Shown here: one piece after another, positions 18,832 through 46,807 of the stretch | Numbering within the stretch: the stretch's first letter is position 1 | Layout: every line of letters begins with the position of its first letter | Source of the DNA: Erpobdella octoculata | Lineage: Eukaryota; Annelida; Clitellata; Hirudinida; Erpobdellidae | Assembly: GCA_963978895.1 (NCBI GenBank) | Contig: OZ022242.1 | Location: 30,746,631-30,810,630 of the forward strand | Length of the DNA: 64,000 nt | Reading direction: 5' to 3' | Made by a program: the position numbers and the translations under genes | Notes under the pieces: generated by a model | Told to the model about the DNA's origin: nothing | What the model saw: the letters and a program-made list of their open reading frames with translations, nothing else | The model's database searches: none

Positions 18832-21800
18832 ATGACTGAATGTCATAACCAATGTCTTGATGAGTTATTTCTATCTAGTGATGTAATAAAGGTATGCGCT
18901 CCCATGGTTCGTTACTCCGGGTGAGTTGAGTTGAGTTTGAGTTCTGTGCGCTTTTTAATTTTAAGACATTCCCCCTAGCCCGGACATTTCTCCCCAGGGT
19001 CAGAAATTCCCACCACTCCGACCAGAGTAGGATATTAAATTCCCCCGCCCATGTGGTAAGACTTTTTCCTTGACATGACGTTTTCTCTGATAGATGAAAA
19101 TAAATGTGAGAAATATATTAAATGTAGTATTATGAATTTGAATTTGTGCAAGCAGTGTGTCTCACGCATGGTGTAGGTTAAGTTATCAAGTTATAGATGG
19201 AATAAGGTTAGATTATGAATATATAAAAATAAGTGTGAGTTCAGTCTTATAGAATTGATTAGAATTCATTTGCGAACCGTAATTTCTTCACCATTGATCT
19301 AATTATTCATTTTTTATAAACACAATTAACCCATTGTTATTCCGTTAACCAGACCACTTGTTTTTTTTCTTATAATAGGTAGTGTGATTAATTCATAGCT
19401 TTAATTATTGTAAGCTCAAATGTCATTATTAATTTTCATTGTTTTTTACAATTTTACGGTTATCACAAGTAAATAATAATTCTTTATTGTCATTTCAACA
19501 AAACAAAAACTTGCATTGTTTTTATTTTATTTGTGGCCTGTAACTCCCTACGCTTCATTAAAACGCTTATTTGCAAGTCTGACTATATTGGTTAATATCG
19601 ATGACCGGCAACTCCCTGGCTCAGCTACTAGTTGAGCTGTGAACTATCTGGGTGGTGATTAGTTGAGATTTACACAATTAAAAAGAGTACATAGTCTCTG
19701 ATATTCATACTCCAGACTGTTCTGTTCTTTGCTATTTCCATTCTCGTTCAATTTCGTTTGTTCATGATGGAGTTTCTCGCGGTCGCTGCCGTGGAGGTCG
19801 AAAAGTGAAAATAACAATGCATGATCGAGTTCGCGGTGTCCGAGAATGACCAGGACAAGTGTTGGCAGACGGAATTACAGCGGCGTCACAAGACGTACGT
19901 GTAAAAATAATACGATTTGACAGCGTAAGACGAAACTTAGGACGATAAAATGCTATTCACATTATTGATTTATATATTTCCATAAAATTATGCTACAAGT
20001 ATAAAATGCTGCCACTTGCACATGACCAAGTTTAATGTCTGTGTTTTAATGACATTTCTATTTAACATCTATGCATTCAGGCAGCGAGGAGGCGCACTTC
20101 CTGCTGAACCAACAGCCCTCGCAGACGTCAGATTCATTGACAAATGGACGGAAACGACTTCACAAAGCCCACAGCCTTTTCTTGAATATTCACGCCGGCA
20201 GAAATTTAACAAACCTCTAGAAACACTGAACAAGACTGAAAGGTCAAATAAGCCAATTATTACTACAAATGTTCAACTGATTAACACTCACATGGGCAGA
20301 TATAAAGAAGCTTTAACACAGTAGAACCTCTTTTATGCGACTTCTTTTTTGCCACATAAAACCGGTCGCATAAGAGAAAGAGTTGCATTTCAGAAACCAG
20401 CCATTGCTCCTAGAAAATTTCTCAGATTTGTGTTTCTTTGTGAGCAGAAGAGTTTTTTCTTGAAGTAATTTTGCATTCATCAGCAAATTTCTTGATTGAC
20501 TATCATAAAACCAATCGAAAAGATCATAATTAACTTCACTGCATGAACAGTAACGTTTACCAGCTGAAATTTTGTTATCACAAGACCTGTCGCCATCACA
20601 TCGTGACAAAATGTGATTCTTATCTCCTATCACATTTTGAACTTGGCTCTTGCCAACACCAATTTATTTTGCTATGTTTATCGCAGTGATTTTTTTGTAT
20701 TCCTCTTTAAAAATACAAATAATGCCACAGAAACAAGGTCGCACTACAGAGCAAGTTGCATAAGAAAAACAGATTAGCATGGAAGAGATAGGGAGTTTTA
20801 ATCCATGCATAATTTTATTTGTTATAAGCATAAAAGTTGCATAATCAATTAATCGATTTCACTTAATATAGCACTTTTTTCGACAAGGCGTTCCAAAGCG
20901 CTTGGCTGCAAATTGACTGAAAAGGAAAGTTGTCAGCTCTTGGTGGAAAGAAATGAGAGATAAAGACATAGTGAGAGTAGGATGAAAAGAATTCCAAAAA
21001 AGGGACCAGAATAAGAAAAAGAATGCTCAACAAAAGAGTGCTTTATAGAGAATGTTAAAGCATAATTGGCAGTAGAAGATCTTAAACCTAATTTTTGGGG
21101 AGTTATAATAAGATCTTTTAAATATGAAGAAGAGGTAGAATTTTTAATTTTAAACATAATGAGACATATTTTAAAAATCACTCTATATTTAAGAGGTAAC
21201 CAGTGCAGGAGAACAAGATAAGGAGAAATATGAGATAATCGGGAAGTGCCTGAGAATAAACACACAGCATTAATGGCTATAGTAAGTGGGAAAAGAGTAG
21301 TATGAGCAAGACCATAATAAAGAGAGGTACAATAATCAATTCTAAACAGAATAAAAGAAGAGACCAACAGTTGTAGAGAAGGATCATCTAAAAATGGGAG
21401 AGGCTGCTTGGTTCAACGTTTATGAAAATAACAAGATTTAGAAATCAATAGAATTTGGGGAGTCAACGATGAGTTAGAGTCAAAAAGAAAACCTAAGCTA
21501 CGTATAAAAGGGGAAGGAGTTGTAGATAGGTAAAATAGTGGTGGTAAAACTAAAGAAGGAAATGAGTATGTTTAGAAGATTTATTAAAATAAACTAGTTT
21601 AAATGTTTAGAAGATTTATTAAGATAAATTAATTAAAACTTATCAGGATTAAGTTTGAGACACATAGAGTTACTCCAAGATTGGAGACAAGAAGATATTT
21701 TATTAACTACTGTGCTAAGAGAAGAATCAGAGAAAGAAGAGTAAACATAAGAGTCGTCAACATACATTTAATATTGAGGGAGAAAGACAATATAATGTCA

Positions 21801-24587
21801 GAAATATGTAATATAAAGGTGTCATATAAGCGAGGTCCTACTGTATTCAATAAACTTAAGTCTTTGAGATTTCACATAACAGTAAACAACCCATAAATAA
21901 GTTTAGTTTAAAGAAACTAGAACTGATGAAATTATTGAAAAAATTAGGTGTTATTGCACTCAGTGCCTGTATAGTGTGTGTGCTTATTAAAGCATACTGT
22001 TATAAAATTTAAAGCATATTTTGATCCATAAACTCTAGAGAGGATATTCATTGAATTATTGTAATGATTAGAGATGCACCGATACTATCGGAATTGGCAG
22101 TATCGGCCTTTTTTCCAGGTATCGGTATCGGCGTGGTGAAATTTTGAGGATCATTGGTTGATACCGATACTTTTGATCACATAGGATTCAACCGTCTTAT
22201 GCAACAAGTTAAGCCTAATTATTGCCTTCCAAGCCGTAAGTACTCTTCAGATAAAGTGCTTCCTGAAATCTATAGCAAAGTGCTCAGTAAGGTTAAGATT
22301 ATTATCAAAGATTCTGAAACACCACTGATATATGGACTAATGCTTAAAATCACTCTTTCATCAGCCTTACAGCCCACTGCATTAACGAAAATTATGACAG
22401 AAAAATTTTAGTACTACGTGTTGCACCATTCTCTACGTCGCATAGAGCTAGCAGGATTGCAGAGGTAATTGAAAATGTAATCCATGATTTTGAAATTCTC
22501 TCGCATAAAATTCATCTTTTTGTTAGGGATAATGGTGCTAACATGGGAAAAGACATTTCAGAAACTGCATACAGTTGTTGTCATGTTTTTTTGCATACTC
22601 TACAATTAGTCATTTATGATGTTCTTTTTGAACAAAGGATGTCATTACTAATTGCAAAAAATTTTTTGGACATTTTAGCCATTCTTCACTAGCTTGTAAC
22701 AAATAAATAATTGAAGATTGAAAAGTATCGGCATCGGCCTCTCTCATAACATGAGTATCGGTGTCGGCCATATTTATGGTGTCGGTGCATCTCTAGTAAT
22801 GATTGCATTTATAGATTTTTTTTTTAATTTTACTAGATTACCTTTTAGAACACTCGTCCGAAAATATGGATGTGATCTAGCATTTACTCCTATGATTGTT
22901 GCTGAATCTTTTGTTCAGTCTTCGAAAGCCCGAGAGAATGATTTCAATTCCAATTCTGGTTTGTATTATCTAATTATTGAATAATATTCAAGTTAAACAA
23001 AATCAAAACCACAAGCTATTTTATGTTTATTAGCTGACAGGCCTTTGATTGTACAGTTTGCTGCAAGTAGTTCTCAAACCTTATCGGATGCCAGCATTAT
23101 GGTTTCAAAGTAATGTCTGAATTTTATGTTGTTAAATGTTTTATGCAATTGTTTATATGTACTCATTCTCATAAAAATTTCAATTTCAGTGTTGCCGATG
23201 GGGTTGATTTAAATTGTGGCTGTCCTCAAAGGTGTGTATTTATTTTACCTTGTAATTAAAATAATTTCAAAATTATTATTGTTATATTGGTCTGTTAGTC
23301 TCTCTTTTGGTGTTAATTTAATTTTTTTTTCATCCTCAAAGACAATCAAAAAGGCATATTGAAATAGAATAATAATTTGTCCTGATGATTTCTCCTAATA
23401 ATAATTTTTAATTTTTCAGATGGGCTATTCAGGAAGGATATGGATGTTGTCTTTTAAAAAAGCCAGAACTACTTGCAGACATGGTTCAAACGACGAAACG
23501 CCGTCTAACCAATAAGAGTTTCTCAGTTTCCATCAAAGTTCGCATTTCAAATAATATTAGGTTTAAGCAATCTTTGTTGTAAGGTTATAATTTCATATAT
23601 AAGTGGTTTTCATTGAATAAATGTTTTTTTTTCGTTCAGGGAGACTGTTGAATTGTGTCGTAGAGTCGAATCGGTGGGATGTTCTTGGGTGACAGTTCAT
23701 GGAAGAACTCCGGAACAGAGAGGACAACCAGCTGATTGGGATGCCATAAAAACATGTGTAGAAAGCTTGCAAATTCCTGTCATTGCCAATGGTGACATCA
23801 AAAGTTTGCAAGATGCTCACAACGTTCATAACTTTACTGGTGCCAAAGGTAAGCTATAAGGCACTGCTTAAATTGGTTAATTAGTGTTGTCTGAAAGAAT
23901 ATAATCTCTATTATATGGATGCTTGTAATAAAGTTGCATAATTCAAAGCTTGTTGTATCTTTAGTTGGGAAAAAACATTCCATTCAATATCACAATTTTG
24001 TTTGTCTTGAAATGAAGGAGGAGCTATGTCTCTTAGATGCTTCATTAGTATAGAAAATTAAGTGGATTTTTCTACAGATAATTTCAGTATTAACGACTTT
24101 GTTAGAAAGATCAAGATATAAATTTGTTGTACCAAGAATACCACTGACTGTCAGTGGAGGCAAGTTCATTCTTACAAGGCCAATCATTTAAGTTTTTTTT
24201 AAATTTTTACAGGTGCCATGTCCGCTAGGGGAATTCTCGCCAATCCTGCATTGTTTTCTGGCTATGATTCTACGCCAATGCAATGTGTCAGTGATTGGGT
24301 TTGTATTATTTCTTCTTAAATTTTTATATTATCCATATTTTAATATTTTATAATAACAACAGCTTGCATTATTTTTTCAGCTAAGAATAGCAGTTGAGTA
24401 CGGAACGCCTTTCCAACAGTTTCACAACCACCTCATATACATGCTCGAAGGTGTCATGTCACGATCGGACAGGCGGATCTTCAATTCTCTCGTCAGCACT
24501 GCTGCTATTTTTGATTTCCTTGAAAATAATTATGACATTTGCGTTGCTGATTTAACTGACAACTTAACTAGTTCATCTGACAAATAA
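18832..24587 (+). CDS. DUS4L: tRNA-dihydrouridine synthase, DUS4L family
   Basis: Flavin enzyme that reduces uridine to dihydrouridine in the tRNA D-loop; the family (yeast Dus4, human DUS4L) acts at U20a/U20b. Eight coding exons join in frame: 18832-18920, 22837-22958, 23034-23109, 23190-23231, 23420-23560, 23640-23848, 24213-24298 and 24381-24587, giving 323 aa, close to the usual 317. The first exon ends VCAPMVRYS. Later motifs are TLVRKYGCDLAFTPMIVAES, VDLNCGCPQRWAIQEGYGCC (Cys in GCP near residue 107, the family catalytic position), SIKVR, VTVHGRTPEQRGQPADW, IPVIANGDIKSL and GAMSARGILANPALF (FMN phosphate site). All key residues are intact. Intron 1 (3.9 kb) is full of inserted elements and a small nested frame; the other introns are short. 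I chose the ATG at 18832 because it gives the family-typical N-terminus. Confidence 0.95.
19821..20324 (+). CDS. Possible two-exon small gene nested in DUS4L intron 1
   Basis: Hypothetical protein of about 105 aa; no family recognised. Exon 1 is 19821-19894 (starts MIEFAVSENDQDKCWQTELQ, ends RRHK plus two bases) followed by a good donor GTACGT. Exon 2 is 20081-20324 after acceptor GCATTCAG; both are phase 2, so the frame joins exactly. The second exon is hydrophilic (FIDKWTETTSQSPQPFLEYS, INTHMGRYKEALTQ), with no signal peptide or membrane segment. Its final CAG codon and TAG stop are the first six bases of a Tigger-like terminal repeat starting at 20319, so the original C-terminus was probably longer and cut by that insertion. 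It could be a real short gene, an alternative product of the locus, or a broken gene fragment. The phase match and lack of stops favour coding origin. Confidence 0.5.
20319..21843 (-). mobile_element. Tigger/pogo-like DNA transposon, interrupted by a LINE
   Basis: Terminal inverted repeats are CAGTAGAACCTCTTTTATGC at 20319 and, inverted, CAGTAGGACCTCGCTTATAT ending at 21843. The right end is followed by TA; the left is preceded by CA, perhaps a mutated TA. On the minus strand 20690-20340 encodes a helix-turn-helix and CENP-B-type DNA-binding region: GVGKSQVQNVIGDKNHIL, LFDWFYDSQSRNLLMNAKLL, FSRSNGWFLK. One stop precedes it. The DDE domain is absent. A LINE occupies most of the right half. Confidence 0.75.
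20885..21800 (-). mobile_element. CR1/L2-like LINE inserted in the Tigger element
   Basis: The minus strand encodes the reverse transcriptase catalytic box YVDD near 21755, CLKLNPDK near 21640-21665, SLGFLFDSNSSLTP near 21470, FILFRIDYCTSLYYGLAHTT near 21310 and LLHWLPLKYRVIFKICLIMF near 21190. It is 5' truncated and has stops. The same family occurs at 28532-29036 and 39545-39865. Confidence 0.85.
22069..22795 (+). mobile_element. hAT transposon fragment with perfect 8-bp target duplication
   Basis: A 727-bp element bounded by TAGAGATGCACCGA inverted repeats (left 22069, right ending 22795) and flanked on both sides by GTAATGAT (22061-22068 and 22796-22803). The interior encodes N-terminal and central hAT transposase pieces: QQVKPNYCLPSRKYSSDKVL at 22200-22260, a KIHLFVRDNGANM-like stretch near 22510 and CCHVFLHTLQLVIYD near 22580. 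Stops and deletions have inactivated it. It ends 41 bp before DUS4L exon 2. Confidence 0.9.
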
Positions 24588-26489
24588 ATTTTAATTTATA
24601 TCTCTTTTGTTTGTCGTTTAGTTGAGGTTGAGATATGGATATATTGTTTAAGGAATCAGCAGTTATTTTGATATGTGTTTCAGTCAGTTGCTCTCTCGCC
24701 TTGGTCTGCAATGCTTTCTACAATGATGTACATGTGACCTCTTTACTTGAGTATTATCGGGTGAATCAGCGTGAGATTATAACAGTTGGTAGAGATTAAT
24801 TCGCATTGGTGCAGTTTTTAAGAGCAAGTACAAGACTGTACCCAGTCTGTAAATAATACTAAGCTAGTTGAACTGTCTGGTCAAACATCATACTAATATG
24901 ATGTTTGATAAAAACGTTGTTATCCATTCTACGGCTGCGCCGACAGGGAGGTCATTTCAGCAAAACCTTGAGAGGGGGCAACCGAAAAAAAAAAAAATCT
25001 GATGACCGGGATGCGGGAGGGAGTAGTGAGGAGTACTTTAGCCAAAACTGATACACTTCCTCTCAAAAAGCTGAAACTGGGGGGCGTTATCAGAGCCCAC
25101 TTCAAAGTTACAAGCCCATTTCAATCTTAAGGGAGCACAAATGTCCCACTTCAACTCTTTTGAAAAGCCTACTTCAAGGGCTCATTTCAGCCTTGTGGGG
25201 GCTCACTTCAAAGTCTGGGGATCAAACTGACTGAAATTTAAAAATCATTCTAATTTGCTAATATCAATCTTCTATTTAATTATTTCATATATTCATATGC
25301 TAGTATACTCGTTGTTTATGTAACAGAGTGTGGCCTACACAATCGATTATATAAAAGTGTGTTTTTAAAAAACTTTGTTTTTTTATTCACTTGTTTATTG
25401 TTAATTGAAATAAATTAAAGTAAAATCTCTTTTAATTTTAATCCGTGACAAATTTTACTTAATAATCCACTCCACTATGTCCACTTTGGTCTTGGACCAA
25501 AATTGTATTTTATTAACAAACCGCTTTTATATGTTCATTTATAGCTAGAGGCGGAGTAAATTGTTCGACGAAAATATCACAAATAATTATTTAATTAAAT
25601 TTTGTCCAATCGATCCGAAAATTTGATAGAATGCATTATTAATTATTTCGGAGGTATGTTTAAATTTTGAAGTCTCTAGCTCATCGGGAAGTTAGTTTAA
25701 AATCGATTGCAAAACTTGACGACAGACAGATAGACAGATAGACAGATAGATAGACAGACAGAGAAGTCAAGTTAAGTAAAAGTGTGTCAAAATGAAACTG
25801 CGCGTGCGCACAGCATTTTGGTGTCTCAGTTCCAACTGCGAGTCTCCTAAATAGGTACGCCACTGATAACTAATGTCCAATCAATGTGTTTTTACTTTTT
25901 TACCAATTAGAAAACTCACAGCCAATATACTTCGCTTGCAACTTTATTTTATCTCTCATTTCGCATCATAAATAACAAATGAAGCTTTTTTTGTTTGATA
26001 TTTTAACAAGTTCACGCTAAAACGGGTGTCAAATGTAAACTATAAAGTATATATTTACATTAGTAGTATTTTCTATCTGCTTATATATTTTTTATTTATA
26101 TAGTCTGTGATATTTATAATCTGCATCCAACTTTACAATTTCTGGTATTTTTTCGCGTAAACATTGACGCGCATTTTCCCTCTCGGTTGTTGATATCTCT
26201 TCGTAGTACCGTTGTTTTTGTATATTTCATTTTATCTACTAAATCTAATCGCTACAGATTTCTGGAGTGAGATTTATTACAATTATTCAAAATTTATTTT
26301 TATTAGCTATTTGGTGGGTATTTTTTATGTAAAAGATTTTAAGCTCTTACTAGTAACTAGTCTACTAGTGAACTGGTCTTTTAAAATTTAAAGGACTATC
26401 AGATTATCACTACTAACTAGACTCTAGACTAGTATAGTTCTATAGTTTTCTCTTAAAATAAAACTTACACTTTACAGAATTGAAGTGAG
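24588..26489. other. Intergenic region between DUS4L and CLIP
   Basis: No gene seen. 24940-25250 is a repeat whose start is the reverse complement of 5035-5065 (GTCATTTCAGCAAAACCTTG). 25722-25765 is a short (GACAGATA)n microsatellite. The stretch before 26490 probably holds the CLIP promoter and 5' untranslated exons, and TTTACAG at 26472-26478 looks like the acceptor of the first coding exon. Confidence 0.6.
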
Positions 26490-41559
<15,070 letters not shown>

Positions 41560-41757
41560 ATTTTTTTTTATTTATTATTTGTTCATTTTTTGGTTATTAT
41601 CTATTAATAATCCTAAAACAATAAAAGTTTTTTTTAACCACCGTTGATGCCTGCAAGAATTTTCTTATTTGCCAGCGTTCATGTTGAGTGTATGTATGTA
41701 TGTGAGTTTATGTATATATGCATGCATAGTGGTGTGTTTGAATGGATGTATGTATTA

Positions 41758-41758
<1 letters not shown>

Positions 41759-41842
<84 letters not shown>
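41759..41842. repeat. (AT)n array
   Basis: About 40 AT units preceded by a GTAT-rich stretch. Confidence 0.95.
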
Positions 41843-41844
<2 letters not shown>

Positions 41845-43939
41845 CTCATGAGTTGCTTTTTAAGTAATATTGTTTTGCTGTGTCAGTTCATTAATGCCTG
41901 TATTCGATCCAGCAGATGATGATAATGATGATGATTTATCTCATTATTAATAGCATTTATTTATTGATTTTTCATTAATTGCCTGAATCAGCCTTGAATT
42001 AATTTAACTGATATAGTTGTGTGAATATCAAATTTTGCTTCATATTTGTATTCACCCGAGTCCTTCCTTCATGTATTTCTTGTAATGATCGTTGTAGCGA
42101 TGCTTTTGGATGTGAATATTTTTATTGGACTTGTTTTTTCTTTATCTTTCCTTCCACTGAATTTAACATTTTTGAATTTTGTGATTTTTATTTCTAGGTA
42201 TATTTCTGCTTCAATCTTTTATTATTCTACTTAGATTCAACTTTAGCATCTGTTCTTAATTATTTTCACTACTTCGAATTGCATATAATGGGCATGATGA
42301 AATTTAATGTCCATATTTGAGATCTTCATCCACATATCCACCTTCCTATATGGATGTAACGAGCAAGAGTTTATCAGCTGTTTTTCTTATATTTGAATTT
42401 TGTTTGTTGTGAAATCTTTCAAGTTACTGATTTTGTGTACTCAATAAGACAGTTGATAGCATGCTACAATTATTGAGGCACTTCAGTACTCACCCCACTC
42501 ACAGGCGCGTACGCTCTCTCGCACACACACACACTTGCATGCACATATGCATTCTGTTTTTGATACTTGAAGACTACATAAGCTTGTGCTTTTCTAATTA
42601 AACGATAAATACATTTTGAGAGTTGTCAGTATGTGACAGAGAGGATGTTAAGTTATTTTATCAAAATATGGGTTTCATTGACGAAAGATTTTCTGCATTG
42701 TAAGGGAAGTTGTATTTATTATTTAAATCTAGTTTTCTCTTCTCCAAACATTGAAATACTGTTTTTAAAAAGTAAACAATAAAAACGCTTTTTTACATAT
42801 TTTGTTTAAGTTTCTTATTAAATCCCTTATATTAACTTCACCGCTGGTCTTGATTGCTGGCTTGCTTAAATATTTGCAAGTGAAAATTAACTAACTTTCC
42901 GTCATCCAATTGACCTGAAATTTGAAATATAGTTTCACTCATGACGATGTTTATTTATTTTTACCTATTAAACAATTTTTTAATTAAACATAATACTTAT
43001 CTATGGTTCAAAACAGATCAAACGCAATTAAATAAATGTTTATATATAAAAATCCAAAAAAATGTCATTCTAAAAGAATTTTTTTTAATAAATGAAAAGC
43101 CGGCAAAACAAGTAATATAAGGGATTTGTGAAGAACAACGAAAACTAATTCGCTTTTCTTTTATTTATTTACATTTACAAAAATCAGTATATAATAAAGT
43201 ATCTCTTTACATTTTTGACATTTTGGCAAACCCCTTCTAATGCCAGAATCTCAGGCTTTTCTTCGTTATTCACGTTGCAACCCCGCAACACATGACGGGT
43301 TTGGTAGTGCATTGAAAAAGTCGGTTGAGCTGGAGAACATACGTCAAAGTAGGACTGTCACTGTCACCTCCGGAAGTCCGGATGATGCCAAAATATTGCT
43401 GTGAAACAGAGACTATTAGTGAAGAACTACTTCTAAACAATCCTGGTTTATTTTGCTCGTCAGGACATATTTCAACCCATGCTGACTTTAAATAATCAAA
43501 ATAATTAGTAAAATAACTAAAACGGATGAAAAATATGTTATCACATTGACAGAAATAATAATTACCTGAAATTTTGACAGTTTATCTACAAAGAAGCTGA
43601 CGAATGTTGAGAAATTGTTCACTTCACAGCTAAAATGCTATCAAAAACAAAGAAAGCTTTAGGGCCATCACTGCTTTCAGCGCCGCCAAGAGACTATCTT
43701 CACTCACAGTTTCAAGAAATTGTACGTTTTATATTGGACGAGTGCTCTCCTCCTTTATACTCCATGATAGAACTATAGAACAATATAAATCTTTACTGTA
43801 GTATACCTACTTATGTTGTTTAGTATTGTGATACAGAACTTACCAAATATTTCACTTAATCAGTTTAGCTAATCATCAAATATAAGTTAGCGCTAAGTCA
43901 CTCTCAGGCCCCTTTCCAATATTATGAAAATGGTACTAC

Positions 43940-44135
43940 TCAAATTCGACCAAAACCCGACCCGAACCCGAAGGTTTTTTATTTTGAAACCCGAAGTTTT
44001 TACAATCGAAAACCCGAACCCGATTTTTGAAAAGTTGAAAACCCGAACCCGGTTTTTGGAAAAATGAAAACCCGAACCCAAAAATTCAAAATTTAAGAAC
44101 CCGAACCCGAAAAGTTCAAAAAGTCGTACCCGTGA
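43940..44135. repeat. Degenerate AACCCGAACCCG repeat
   Basis: Repeated ACCCGAACCCG blocks separated by short AT-rich spacers (TTTTTGAAAAGTTGAAA). Similar GACCCGACCCG and AACCCGAACC strings adjoin the VCP pseudogene at 57030-57115. The open minus-strand frame here is a by-product of the repeat. Confidence 0.7.
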
Positions 44136-45544
44136 CATTTTAGTTTAATTTTAATTATTAATTCTAACGCAATTACTCGAATTAAAAAATTCAAACTAAT
44201 TTAAAACAATATAAAAAAATGTAATGTTTGTTTATTATTTAAAAAATAAAAAAAACTTTTATCATGTTTTTTCAATTTATTTAATTATTCACAATAAAGC
44301 GCAACTTTGTGTAAATACGCCTCAGTTCTTTAAATGAACATTGACTTTAAATGAACCTTGAATGAAAATTATTGTCTGGTAATGCAAATAAATTGTTAAC
44401 ATTTATAGTTTCCGGATCTTCTAATCGTTTAGAAAATGCAAAAACAACTGAACTACAAAATAAAACTGTGCATATCATTCCAAAAGAATAGAGTAGACTC
44501 AAAAACACCTGTGAAAAAGAGATGACAAATGCTCAAGTAACCAACAGGACTCGATAGCTTGTGCTGCAGAATATCATTGCATTTTTTCTTTCACTCTTTA
44601 AAGTGAGTAATGTCTACTGGTTTATACTCAGAGTGTTATAACGGAATAATTTAACTTGTTTTGATAATTTTGAAAAATGTTCAAACTATACCGGTTTGTT
44701 GGTGAAGTTATTTGCAAACATATAAATTCGAAATTTGTACGTTGATTATGTTTAGGTCGTTTTAACTCCGTTTGCAATTTGAATTAGAGCAGATTTATGC
44801 AATGTATTTAATAAAGATGGAATGGGCCATGCCGAGGAAGTGGTTACAGAAACTAGATTTATTCTGAAGTATTTGCATTTTTTCCCGAAAGTTGATTTCA
44901 GACTTTTTTGTTTTTTGTTAAAAGTATTTTTCTATAAACCTTTTCACCGTTTATTTTAAAAAAAGTGCAATAACACTTTTATCTCTGCATTAATGATGTG
45001 TTTTTGCAAACTATTGGATAAATTAAAGTTAATAGTAGTATAAACACATTTCTAATAACAGATGGCGAATAAAATAAAATTAGACAAAAACTACTCTAAC
45101 AGTATTTATATTGTGTTGTTTTTGTTTTTACTTTAGTTCCAAGTTGTCGTAACTTAAAAAAAAAAACATGTTTTTGAGAGTTGAAAAATAATTTTCATTG
45201 TTTTGTTAATGAGAAGAAAATTGAAACAACGTAATATTCATAAGTTTCCAGATTTTTAATTATTCAAACAACAGCTTGAATTTGTTACACTTAAATAAAC
45301 ATTAAGTTGAAACGTCTTTTTACAACGCTTATATTAACTTGCAACGTTGTTTGTTTGTAATTTGTTTGTTTGTTTCAGCGCACCGTCGAGCTTGGTTAGT
45401 ATTTTGATGGGTGCCATTAAATACATTAATCCGTTTTTAGATTTAAGAAAATTTAAACACTAAAAAATAAAAAATAAGAAAAAATATAAATAATATTTAG
45501 ATTTATAAAAAAGTAAACACTAACAAATAAAAAATAAGTTGAAG

Positions 45545-45825
45545 TATAAAAAATACATTTGTTAAAACAACGCTCGTATACTAAAAGGAATAATATTAAA
45601 GTGTACCTATTAACTTTTTTCAACTAAACTTTTTGTTTTGAACATAAGAGCGTTGGGCGTTATCTATATAATATCTATAACCTACTATCGCCCAACGCTC
45701 TCATATTCAAAACAAAAAGTTTAATTCAAAAAAAGGTAATATGTACACTTTAATATTATTTTTAACCTTTTAGTACATTAGTATGCAAGCGTTGTTTAAA
45801 AAAAATATTTTTTGTACTTTATATT
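45545..45825. repeat. Long inverted repeat, MITE-like
   Basis: The left arm (about 45550-45660, ending AAGAGCGTTGGGCG) and right arm (about 45690-45815, starting CGCCCAACGCTCTCAT) are imperfect reverse complements over about 110 bp. They include AACAACGCTCGTATACTAAA against the complement of TTTAGTACATTAGTATGCAA. The loop is about 28 bp. No terminal duplication was identified. Confidence 0.75.
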
Positions 45826-46807
45826 ATTAGAGTATAGAGTTTATTTGAAAATTCAATTTTGTCATAAACGACAAAAGAGGACTAACACTTTTACAAACAA
45901 TATCGTATTTATACAAATAAAATTAAATATATCAAAACAAAATTAACGCGTGAGCTCTAGTAAAATCTTTGCATTAATTTAAGCAGGACACCTTTTGTTA
46001 ACGTTCAGTTAGAAGTTAAATATATGTCTTTGAAATTTTGAAAGATTTTTTAAGCAGTCCTGCAACGACACATGTTAGTTCCATTCGTCTCCTTATTAGT
46101 AAGGTTCTGCGTTTGATGCAGGATTGTGCGCAATTTTATCCGGTCTGAATAGGTTCAAATAAAATATTTTATTTGATGCGCACTCATTCGCAAGTGCGCA
46201 CAAGAACAAAAATTGTTTGAAAAAATTGCGCACAATTTCGCACAAAACCGAATAATTGCGCACAAAAAACCCCTTAGAGCCGATTAGGTCACCGGCAGCC
46301 CATAGACTAATTAATTTTGTACGACGGTACTAATTTGAGAAATAAATGTGTTTTGTTAGGATACAAATAAATACAAAATGAAAGCTGTATTTGGTTCATT
46401 GAATTCTTGAATTGTAGAAAAAAAAATCAAATTTTCCGTTATGGCTTTTATGAATTCATCGACCCAAAGCAAAGTGAAAATTTATTTATTGAAATATTAA
46501 AATTAACATAATTTGCTTCTAAAGGAATTTTGTTTAAAGATTTTCTTTGATCCATTTGCGGTGGACAACTTTTGCGCGTTTAATGCTTTGAAGTTGTATT
46601 ATTAACTTTAATGACATCCTTCTCTGTTTATGTTGGTAATTTTTCTTACTTCAGTTCTAGATATTACTACATTTTTGATTGATATTTGACATTTTCAGGA
46701 CAACTACATATTTTATCGTTATGGAACTGATTTCTTCTGTCTAACCAAAAGAGACTTGTTTTAATTATTTTCGTAGTTGAATAATATAACTTTTGAAAGT
46801 ATATTCG

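Larger units (their letters stand above)
41560..46807. other. Gene-poor region downstream of CLIP
   Basis: No coding gene that I can support. Contents: CLIP 3' flank with AATAAA-type sequence near 41620, (AT)n at 41759-41842, a short (CA)n at 42520-42535, a CCCGAA-rich degenerate repeat at 43940-44135, and a long inverted repeat at 45545-45825. The remainder is AT-rich without visible structure. Confidence 0.6.

Noticed and set aside
43893..44138. Minus-strand 81-codon frame rich in Phe/Gly/Arg
   Set aside because: Produced by the degenerate CCCGAA repeat; no flanking splice or family support.
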